Shown here: in pieces, positions 43,834 to 50,523 of the stretch
Layout of the letters: every line of letters begins with the position of its first letter
Position numbering within the stretch: position 1 is the stretch's first letter
Origin: Amycolatopsis vastitatis
Lineage (GTDB): Bacteria > Actinomycetota > Actinomycetes > Mycobacteriales > Pseudonocardiaceae
Direction: 5' to 3'
Length of the DNA: 50,523 bases
NCBI RefSeq assembly: GCF_002234595.1
Contig: NZ_NMUL01000070.1
Location: 1 to 50,523 of the forward strand
Notes under the pieces: model-generated
Seen by the model: only the letters and a program-made list of their open reading frames with translations
Databases searched by the model: none
Told to the model about the DNA's origin: nothing
Made by a program: the position numbers and the translations under genes

Positions 43834-46800
43834 GTGTCCCAGTCCAGTAAGGTTGACGACGTCGAAGACGCTGAAATCACGCGCGACAGCACACTGCGAA
43901 GCGCGATAAGCTTAGATGCTCTTGACCGGGGGATGAGCATGGCGGACAGTCTCGCGTTCGGTAACAGACCACGACAGCAGGTCATGGCGCGACTGCTGGG
44001 AACCCTTGAAGTGGCCGGCACCACTGGCGTGCTTCGCCCGTCGGCCGGCAAACACCGTGTCCTGCTCGCCGGGTTGCTGTTGCGGGCCAACCGAAGTGCC
44101 ACCGTCGACGAACTGCTGGGATGGCTGTGGGACCGGGTTCCGCCCGCGACCGCACGGCAGACGCTGTACGTGTACCTCAACCGGCTCCGCGGGGAACTGG
44201 CCCAGGTGGCCGACGACCAGATCCGCATCCGCACGGTCAGCGGCGGGGGCGGCTACCTGCTGGAGATCGACCCGGAGTCGGTCGACGTCCTGGCATTCCG
44301 CAGGCTGGTGGAAACGTCGCACGAGGCCCAGCTGAACGGCGATCCCGCCGCCGCGGTAGCCATGCTCACCGACGCCGAGCACCTGTGGCGTGGCCCGGCC
44401 TTGGCGGACGTGCCGTCCGATCGCCTGCAACGCGACGAAGCCGCCCGACTCACCGACGAGTGGGGGCGCGCGGTCGAACGGCGCGTCGACCTTCAGCTGG
44501 CTTTCGGCCGGCACAGCGAACTGATCGCGGAGTTGCGGTCGCTGACCGCGCGGTACCCGCTGCGGGAGCGGTTCTGGGCTCAGCTCATGCTCGCCCTCTA
44601 CCGTGACGGCAGGCAGGCCGAGTCGCTGGAGAGTTACCAGCGCGCGCGTGACCTGCTCGTCGAGGAGGTCGGCCTGGACCCTGGTGACGAGCTGCGCCGG
44701 CTGCACCACCAGGTCCTCACGGGCGCGGTACCGCCGCCGATGTGGGCGTCGGACACGACCGACGCGATTCCCCAGGTCGGCGCCCCATGGGCGCCGCAGC
44801 GGCAGCTGCCGCCGGACATCCCCGACTTCGTCGGCCGGGTGGCGGAAGTCGAGGAGATGACGAGCCTGCTGCGGTCTGCCGCGTACAGCCCCACTGTCCC
44901 GCTGGTGGTGGTGTCCGGCCCGGCGGGAGTCGGCAAGAGCGCGCTGGCAGTGCGCGTCGCGCACCTGCTCGCGGACACCTTTCCGGACGGTCAGTGGTAC
45001 GCCCGGCTGTCCCAGGCGAACTCACGTGTCGACCCGGCGGACCTGATCGACGACCTGCTCCGGCTCTCCGGCCTGCACCCCCGGTCCGTACCGGACGGGC
45101 TGAACGCCAAGACCGCCGCGCTCCGGGCCCGGCTCGCCGGCCGGCGCGTGCTGCTGCTGCTGGACGACGCCTTGGACACCGATCAGGTGCTCCCGATCCT
45201 GCCCGGTACGGCGGGGTGCGCGATGCTGGTCACCAGTCGCCGGCTGCTCACCAGCCTGCCCGGTGTCCAGCCGATCAAACTGGACATGCTGCTGCCTTCG
45301 GACGCGCGCGAACTGCTCGCCAACCTGGTCGGCGGGGACCGTGTCGCGGAGGAGCGGCAGGCGGCCGAGGAGATCGTGTCGCTGTGCGGTCAGCTCCCGC
45401 TGGCGCTGCGCATCGCCGGATCGCGGCTGGGGAGCAAGCCCGCGGCCAGGCTCGACGTGTTCGCCCAGACCCTGCGGGACGGGCAACGGCGCCTGGACCA
45501 GCTGGAGCTGGACTCGTTGCGGGTCCGGGCCAGCATGGCACTGAGCTACCTCGGCCTCAATGACGGGGCGCGACAGGCGTTTCGCCTCCTGGGCCTGCTC
45601 GACGGCGGTGACTTCCCGGCGTGGCTCGTCACGGTCCTGCTCCCCACCGCCGACGGCGAGCAGGTGATCGAGCAGCTGATCGGCAGCAGCCTGATTACGT
45701 CGGTCGGCCGCGACCCGACCGGTGAGCCGCGCTACCGCATGCACGACCTGCTGGCGGTGTACGCGGCTGAACTCGCCGGCGAAGTCGACGAGCACGAGCG
45801 AATGGAGGCGCTGTCCCGGGTGCTGTCGGCGTTGATCCAGCTCGCGTCGGCCGCCTGGCGCCGGGGCCGCCGCACTACGTGGGGCTGGCTGCCGGAGGAG
45901 GTCAGCCCGGTCACCCAGGTGCTGACCGACCGGCACATGAACCGGCTGGTGGGGACCCATCTGACGTGGGAGCAGACCGAACGCCGCCTGGTGCTGTTCA
46001 TGATCGCCCGGGGCTGCGAGATCGGCCGGTATGCCGACGCGGCCCGACTGGCCAACCTGTTTTGCGTGTCGTCCTATCACGACTATCTGTGGATCCAGGA
46101 CGTGGTGTGCCAGGCCGCGCTGGATGCAGGCGACGAACTGGTCCGGTGGCGCACGGAGTTCGCCCGCGCCCGGCACCTGGTGCACCACCACACCAGCCAC
46201 GCGGTGCGCGGGCTCACCTCGTGCCTCCACCACTTCGAACGGCTCGGCTCGGTCCGGGAAACCTGCCATGTCATGGTGTGGCTTTCGCTGTGCCACACGC
46301 TACTGGAGGACCACACCAACGCGGAGGTGTTCGCGCAGCGGGCGCTGGCCGCGGCGAAGTCCGTCGGGCTGGAGGACCGCCAGCTGCAGGCCATGGCGTT
46401 GCCCGAACTGGCCCGGTCGCTCGCCATGGCCGACAGATACCCAGAGGCGGCACAGGCGTTCGAGCAGGCGTGGCAGGTGGCCCAGGAGATCGGTGACCCG
46501 GCGTCGCTCTGGACGGTGCTGAACCGGCTGGGCGATGTGGCCCGGCGCGCCGGCGACCTGGACCGTGCGCAGTGGGCGGCGGAGACGGGTCTGGCGATGG
46601 CGTCCATCGAGACCGAGCCGCAGGCGTCCGGCTGGATGATGTGCCTGCTCGCCCGCGTGCACGTGGCCAAGGGCGCGATCGACCTGGCGGTGGAGCTGGC
46701 CGACCGGGCCCGCGAACAGTTCATCGCGGCGGGGGAGGAAGGCGGAATCGCCGCCGTCGACGCGATTCGCGCGGAGGCGCACCTGGCCGAGGGCCGGCCC

Positions 46801-46914
46801 CAGGTGGCGGTGCCGCTGCTGCGGGCGGCCCTGCCAGCGCTGAAAGGTGAGGAGCACTCGCTGGTCGGCGAGATCCAGGTGCTGCTGGACATGGCCGAAC
46901 GCGAGGCCGGTTAG
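43834..46914 (+). CDS. SARP/AfsR-type regulator: wHTH-BTAD-NB-ARC-TPR
   Basis: 1026 residues from GTG 43834; ATG 43933 or ATG 43984 (MARLLGTLEV, the usual family N-terminus) may be the true start. Order: OmpR-like winged helix (KHRVLLAGLLLRANRSATVD ... LYVYLNRLRGEL), BTAD (RERFWAQLMLALYRDGRQAE, EEVGLDPGDELRRLHHQVL), NB-ARC with P-loop VVSGPAGVGKSALAV (about residue 360) and LLLLDDALDTDQV, then C-terminal TPR-like helices. Such regulators activate antibiotic clusters by binding direct repeats at promoters. Its position beside citramalate-synthase-like and NRPS genes suggests it controls them. An IS481 remnant begins at its stop codon, so the natural C-terminus may have been altered. Confidence 0.92.
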   Translation: MSQSSKVDDVEDAEITRDSTLRSAISLDALDRGMSMADSLAFGNRPRQQVMARLLGTLEVAGTTGVLRPSAGKHRVLLAGLLLRANRSATVDELLGWLWDRVPPATARQTLYVYLNRLRGELAQVADDQIRIRTVSGGGGYLLEIDPESVDVLAFRRLVETSHEAQLNGDPAAAVAMLTDAEHLWRGPALADVPSDRLQRDEAARLTDEWGRAVERRVDLQLAFGRHSELIAELRSLTARYPLRERFWAQLMLALYRDGRQAESLESYQRARDLLVEEVGLDPGDELRRLHHQVLTGAVPPPMWASDTTDAIPQVGAPWAPQRQLPPDIPDFVGRVAEVEEMTSLLRSAAYSPTVPLVVVSGPAGVGKSALAVRVAHLLADTFPDGQWYARLSQANSRVDPADLIDDLLRLSGLHPRSVPDGLNAKTAALRARLAGRRVLLLLDDALDTDQVLPILPGTAGCAMLVTSRRLLTSLPGVQPIKLDMLLPSDARELLANLVGGDRVAEERQAAEEIVSLCGQLPLALRIAGSRLGSKPAARLDVFAQTLRDGQRRLDQLELDSLRVRASMALSYLGLNDGARQAFRLLGLLDGGDFPAWLVTVLLPTADGEQVIEQLIGSSLITSVGRDPTGEPRYRMHDLLAVYAAELAGEVDEHERMEALSRVLSALIQLASAAWRRGRRTTWGWLPEEVSPVTQVLTDRHMNRLVGTHLTWEQTERRLVLFMIARGCEIGRYADAARLANLFCVSSYHDYLWIQDVVCQAALDAGDELVRWRTEFARARHLVHHHTSHAVRGLTSCLHHFERLGSVRETCHVMVWLSLCHTLLEDHTNAEVFAQRALAAAKSVGLEDRQLQAMALPELARSLAMADRYPEAAQAFEQAWQVAQEIGDPASLWTVLNRLGDVARRAGDLDRAQWAAETGLAMASIETEPQASGWMMCLLARVHVAKGAIDLAVELADRAREQFIAAGEEGGIAAVDAIRAEAHLAEGRPQVAVPLLRAALPALKGEEHSLVGEIQVLLDMAEREAG

Positions 46915-47640
46915 CTGTATGAGGTTCTGACGTTGATGACGCCGTCGTGGAGCCTGGATGCTGGTGGCTGGTCTCCGGCGGCTGTGTGTGGTCGATGGTA
47001 GTTGTCGTGGGTGTTCCAGATGGCCAGGGCTGCGGGGCGGTGGGCTTCGCTGGTCCAGAGGTGGGCATGAAGGAGCTCTTCGGCGAGGATCCGGTTGTGG
47101 CGCTCCACTTTCCCGGTTGTGGCGTGGGGTGTAGGGCGTGATCCGCTGGTGACGGGGACCGCGTAGGACGGTGGCGAAGTCTTTCGCGCGGTAGCGGGAG
47201 CCGTTGTCGGTGACCAGGCAGTGGATGTGGGTGATGCCGTGGCGGCCGAAGAACGCCCGAGCGCGGTGGACGAACCCGATCGCGGTCCGGGCGGTCTCAT
47301 CAGGCAGTGCTTCGGTGTTAGGCCAGGCGGGAGTAGCCGTTGATGGCGGAGTGCAGGTAGGTGTAGTGGGTCCGCTGGCCAGGTGTTTTGCCTCGGGCGA
47401 CCCGTTTGTCCTGGTTGCTGCCTTTGCTGTGGGCGCGCCAGCCGCCACCGTCGGGGATCTGGCCGGTTTTCTTCACGCCGAGGTGGACCGTGTGCCCGGG
47501 CCGGCGGGCGGAGTACTTCCGTCCCCGGCGCAGCTGCTCGATCCGGGTCACCACGTCGGCGGGAGTGGCGGTGGGCCGGCGGTGCGGGACGCTCGGGTGG
47601 TCGAGCAGGCCGGTCTCGCCGTGGCGGCGCAGTTAGCAGG
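46911..47640 (-). pseudogene. IS481-type transposase remnant, frameshifted and internally deleted
   Basis: Three minus-strand frames read parts of one transposase: GETGLLDHPSVPHRRPTATP and VHLGVKKTGQIPDGGGWRAH, then HCLVTDNGSRYRAKDFATVL and QRITPYTPRHN (integrase core), then KVERHNRILAEELLHAHLWT through NYHRPHTAAG. Frames change by apparent one-base insertions near 47320 and 47120, and the helix-turn-helix linker between SARR and HTVHLG is missing. The last codon (TAA at 46911-46913) overlaps the stop of the SARP gene. Not functional. Confidence 0.85.
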
Positions 47641-47643
47641 TCC

Positions 47644-47689
47644 GTCGGGTTCTCGCCCGCAGCCGGCAGGCCACGGGCGAGAACCCGAC
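47644..47689 (-). terminator. Strong hairpin terminator after the citramalate-synthase-like gene
   Basis: Perfect 16-base arms (47644-47659 GTCGGGTTCTCGCCCG and 47674-47689) with a 14-base loop, 21 bases beyond the stop of the minus-strand gene at 47710. It also marks the edge of the IS481 remnant. Confidence 0.85.
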
Positions 47690-47709
47690 CTGGGGGTACG
47701 CCAGGTGGT

Positions 47710-49308
47710 CTAGGAGCCGGCGCAGGCGGCCGGCTGGGGTCCGCACAGCACGCCGTAGCGGTTCGCGTCCTCCAGGGCGAGCCATGAGGCTTCGATGAGG
47801 TTGTCGTGCACGCCCACCGTGGTCCATTCGTGGCGGTCGTCGCCGGTCGTGATCAACACCCTGGTGACCGCGTCGCTTCCTTGCCCGGTGGCGAGGATGC
47901 GGACCGAGTAGTCGGTGAGTTCCACCTTTGCCAGTTCGGGACGCAGGTGTTTCAGGGCGTCCCGCAGCGCCCGGTCCAGGGCGTTGACCGGCCCGCTGCC
48001 TTCCGCGGTGGCCACGATGCGTTCGCCGTCGGCGTGCAGCCGTACCGTGGCCTCGCTTGTCACCACGCCGTCGGCCCGGTGTTCGACGACCACCCGGTAA
48101 GACTCCAGCCGGAAGAACGGTGGCACGCCCTGCCCGAGTTCGTCGCGCAGCATCAATTCGAACGAGGCGTCCGCCGCCTCGAACGACCAGCCCCGGGATT
48201 CCATGTCCTTGATCCGGTCGACCACGCGTCCGACCGTCTCGGTCCGGCCGGCCAGGTCGAGACCGAGCTCGCGCCCCTTGAGCTCGATGCTCGCCCGGCC
48301 GGCCAGTTCGGTCACGAGAATGCGCATGGTGTTGCCGACGGCGGCCGGGTCCAGGTGGTTGTACAACTCCGGCCGCACCTTGATCGCGCTCGCGTGCAGG
48401 CCCGCCTTGTGGGCGAACGCGCTGGACCCGACGTACGGTTGCGCCGAATCCGTGGGCTCTCCGGCGATCTCGGCCAGTGCACGCGAGATGGGTGTCATCT
48501 CGGCGAGGCACCCCTGGGGCAGGACGTCCATGCCCATCTTGGTGACCAGGTTGCCGACCACGGTGAACAGGTCGGCGTTGCCGGTCCGTTCGCCGTACCC
48601 GTTGGCGGTGCATTGCGCGTGCGTCGCACCAGCGTCCACGGCGGCCAGCGTGTTGGCCACGGCGCAGCCGGTGTCGTCCTGGCAATGGATGCCCAGGCGC
48701 CCGGCGGTCCGGGACCGGAGTTCGGACACCACGCGGTGTACCCGCATCGGCAGCATCCCGCCATTGGTGTCGCACAGCACGGCGACCTCGGCTCCGGCGT
48801 CCCAGGCCCGGGTGACGACGCGCAGGGCGTAGTCCGGGTCGTTCTGATAGCCGTCGAAGAAGTGCTCGCAGTCGACGAAGACCCGGCGGCCCTCGCCGAC
48901 CAACAGCCGCACGGTGTCCTCGATCATCGCGAGGTTCTCCTCGGGCGTGGTGCGCAGTGCGTCGGAGACGTGCCGGAGATCCGCCTTGGCCACCAGGCAC
49001 ACGGCCTGCGCCTCGGACTCCAGCAGCGCACGCACCTGCCGGTCGCCATCTGCCGTGCCGCCAGGCCGGCGGGTCGCGCCGAACGCGACCAGGGTCGCGT
49101 GGCGCAACGGCAGTTCCGACCGGGCCCGGCGGAAGAACTCGGTGTCCTTGGGGACGGCGCCCGGCCAACCTCCCTCGATGAACCCGACACCGAGCCGGTC
49201 GAGCAGCGCGGCGACCTCCAGTTTGGCGTCGACCGTGTAAGATACGCCTTCTTTTTGCGCGCCGTCACGCAGCGTGGTGTCGTACAGGTGAAAACGATCA
49301 TTCGTCAT
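47710..49308 (-). CDS. cimA: (R)-citramalate synthase-like enzyme (LeuA/CimA family)
   Basis: 532 residues from ATG 49308 (GGGGCG upstream). HMGL-like barrel: FHLYDTTLRDGAQKEGVSYT (substrate/metal Arg-Asp), FIEGGWPGAVPKDTEFF, VFVDCEHFFDGYQNDP, AVLCDTNGGMLP and the metal His motif GIHCQDDTGCAVANTLAAVD, then SSAFAHKAGLHASAI. A linker and a C-terminal LeuA-type regulatory domain (VRLHADGERIVATAEGSGPV, LTDYSVRILATGQGSDAVTR) follow. The EGGWPG pattern points to the citramalate branch rather than 2-isopropylmalate synthase (family knowledge). The reaction joins pyruvate and acetyl-CoA and leads to 2-oxobutyrate, a source of isoleucine and 2-aminobutyrate. Divergent from an NRPS gene, so likely precursor supply. 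Confidence 0.9.
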   Translation of the reverse strand: MTNDRFHLYDTTLRDGAQKEGVSYTVDAKLEVAALLDRLGVGFIEGGWPGAVPKDTEFFRRARSELPLRHATLVAFGATRRPGGTADGDRQVRALLESEAQAVCLVAKADLRHVSDALRTTPEENLAMIEDTVRLLVGEGRRVFVDCEHFFDGYQNDPDYALRVVTRAWDAGAEVAVLCDTNGGMLPMRVHRVVSELRSRTAGRLGIHCQDDTGCAVANTLAAVDAGATHAQCTANGYGERTGNADLFTVVGNLVTKMGMDVLPQGCLAEMTPISRALAEIAGEPTDSAQPYVGSSAFAHKAGLHASAIKVRPELYNHLDPAAVGNTMRILVTELAGRASIELKGRELGLDLAGRTETVGRVVDRIKDMESRGWSFEAADASFELMLRDELGQGVPPFFRLESYRVVVEHRADGVVTSEATVRLHADGERIVATAEGSGPVNALDRALRDALKHLRPELAKVELTDYSVRILATGQGSDAVTRVLITTGDDRHEWTTVGVHDNLIEASWLALEDANRYGVLCGPQPAACAGS

Positions 49309-49349
49309 ATTCGCCCCAGTGCACATTGGCGTTTCCCCGACGCCGATAT

Positions 49350-49368
49350 CGCCGAACAGTAGTCGGCG
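49350..49368. promoter_or_regulatory. Inverted repeat in the cimA/NRPS divergent promoter region
   Basis: CGCCGA (49350-49355) and TCGGCG (49363-49368) with a 7-base spacer; another CGCCGA copy occurs at 49341-49346. Possible activator binding site in the 215-base gap between the two starts. Weak evidence. Confidence 0.3.
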
Positions 49369-49523
49369 CCGCCTTGCACGGGGCTAGCGTGAGGTCGCAC
49401 GGATCCACGCTAGGTGCGCTCTAGGTCGGTCGCAAGTGACGTCCCATACGGTTCTCGGGGGATTCTTTCCTGTCGCCGCCTGACGACAGACAAACGGCGG
49501 AAACGAACTTGGGGGATACACGA

Positions 49524-50523
49524 ATGCCGACTGACCCTGGCCAACCACCGCACCCGGACGGCACCACCCGCGATACGCTGGTGCGGGTGTTCGAGGAGCA
49601 GGTGGGCAGGACGCCCGAAGAGGTCGCGGTCAGCCATCCGAGCGGCCGGCTGACCTACCGGCAACTGAACACCATGGCCAATCTGCGGGCCCGTCAGCTT
49701 GTCCAGGCGGGTGTCGGGCGGCAGTCGCCGGTGCCACTGGTCATGGGCCGGTCCGCGGATGTCGTCGTGACTGCCTTGGCGGTGATGAAAGCCGGCGGTT
49801 TCTATATTCCCGTGCACCTGAGTTCGCCGGCGGCCCGGCTGCGCGAGATCGTCACGGACGTCGGCGCGAATATCGTCGTCACCGATTCCGCCGCCGAGTC
49901 GCGCGGGCGTGACTCGGGTGTCCGGGTATTCGTGGCAGACGGGCTGCCGGCGGGGACACCGGAAGTCCCGAATCCGAGTCCGTACGGTTTGCCGGGCGAA
50001 CTGGCGTACGTGATGTACACGTCGGGTTCGACGGGAGCACCCAAGGGTGTCGCGGTGACCCACCGGGACATCCTGGACCTGGTGGCCGACAGCGCGTGGC
50101 GGACGGGCCACGAGCGCGTCCTCGTGCACTCGGCGCACGCGTTCGACGCGTCGACCTACGAGATGTGGGTGCCGTTGCTGACCGGCGGCCGGGTGGTGGT
50201 CGCGCCACCCGGGCAACTGGACACCGCGGGGCTGCGTTCGCTGGTCGAGCAGCACGCGGTGACCGCGATGTTCCTGACCACCGCGCTGTTCTCGCTGTTC
50301 GCCGAGCAGGACCCGGCGTGCTTCAGCGGAATGCACACCGTGGCGACCGGCGGTGAGCTGATGCCGGTGCAGGCGATGCGCGGCGTTCGCACGGCGTGCC
50401 CGGATGTCCGGGTGCTGCACGTGTACGGCCCCACGGAGACCACGACCTTCGCCACCCGGCACCGGGTCGACGAGGTGGGTGACCCCGTGCCGATCGGGCA
50501 GCCGCTGGACGGCGTGCGCTGCC
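49524..50523 (+). CDS. Nonribosomal peptide synthetase, adenylation domain first (3' partial)
   Basis: The first 333 codons are in the window. ATG 49524 follows a GGGGG stretch. No condensation domain precedes the adenylation domain, so this is a loading/initiation module or a stand-alone A domain. Core motifs: A1-like LTYRQLN, A2-like VMKAGGFYIPVH, A3 YVMYTSGSTGAPKGVAVTH (about residues 163-181), A4 FDASTYEMW and A5 VYGPTETTT. Aligning by eye to GrsA gives specificity residues D-A-Y-F-A-G-V-T-F, a pattern of hydrophobic, aliphatic-type codes; low certainty. It is divergent from the citramalate-synthase-like gene, which could supply 2-oxobutyrate-derived amino acids. Confidence 0.93.
   Translation, partial: MPTDPGQPPHPDGTTRDTLVRVFEEQVGRTPEEVAVSHPSGRLTYRQLNTMANLRARQLVQAGVGRQSPVPLVMGRSADVVVTALAVMKAGGFYIPVHLSSPAARLREIVTDVGANIVVTDSAAESRGRDSGVRVFVADGLPAGTPEVPNPSPYGLPGELAYVMYTSGSTGAPKGVAVTHRDILDLVADSAWRTGHERVLVHSAHAFDASTYEMWVPLLTGGRVVVAPPGQLDTAGLRSLVEQHAVTAMFLTTALFSLFAEQDPACFSGMHTVATGGELMPVQAMRGVRTACPDVRVLHVYGPTETTTFATRHRVDEVGDPVPIGQPLDGVRC

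Noticed and set aside
47633..49168. Second minus-strand frame inside the citramalate-synthase-like gene
   Set aside because: Out-of-frame reading of a well-conserved enzyme; Arg/Gly-rich nonsense.

Overview
The window is high-GC actinomycete DNA (GC-rich third codon positions, many 4-base ATGA/GTGA gene overlaps, GTG/TTG starts, lipobox and twin-arginine exports). The gene mix (plant-polysaccharide enzymes, several LacI regulators, SARP regulator, NRPS) fits a soil Pseudonocardiales/Streptomyces-like organism; I suspect an Amycolatopsis relative but cannot prove it from sequence alone.

Region 1 (1-21767) is a plant cell-wall glycan locus. It encodes secreted enzymes: a GH2 (5' end outside the window), two beta-helix pectate-lyase-like proteins, a GH53 endo-galactanase, a GH115 alpha-glucuronidase, a rhamnogalacturonan-acetylesterase-like SGNH protein, a CE4 deacetylase and two more SGNH esterases. 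It also has two LacI regulators, a complete sugar ABC importer without an ATPase, a Gfo/Idh/MocA oxidoreductase and a DUF6807 (PmoA-like) protein. Pectin/rhamnogalacturonan-I with galactan side chains is the likely target. LacI-type palindromes lie in front of the secreted lyase and the ABC operon, and a different set lies in front of the GH53.

Region 2 (21905-23434) is a divergent TetR/SDR pair.

Region 3 (23621-38803) is a second LacI-controlled unit: a GPH-like MFS importer, GH2, GH3, GH78, alpha/beta hydrolase, SDR and Baeyer-Villiger monooxygenase, followed by a frameshifted SMP-30/NHL-like gene and a truncated drug-type MFS gene. The three glycosidases show no export signals. This suggests import of an intact rhamnosylated, galactosylated and glucosylated small molecule, deglycosylation in the cytosol, then oxidation and ring cleavage of the aglycone. 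I consider this the most interesting system in the window.

Region 4 (about 38621-42400) is recombination debris: a head-on junction between a truncated MFS gene and a truncated SAM methyltransferase, an orphan ORF with a 9-bp tandem repeat, two LigD-type fragments, a helix-turn-helix fragment and an apparently intact IS5-family element.

Region 5 (42400-50523) holds an S37-type exported peptidase homologue that has apparently lost its catalytic Ser and His, a large SARP/NB-ARC/TPR regulator, an IS481 remnant, a citramalate-synthase-like gene and, divergent from it, the start of an NRPS with an adenylation domain first. This looks like the left edge of a biosynthetic gene cluster.
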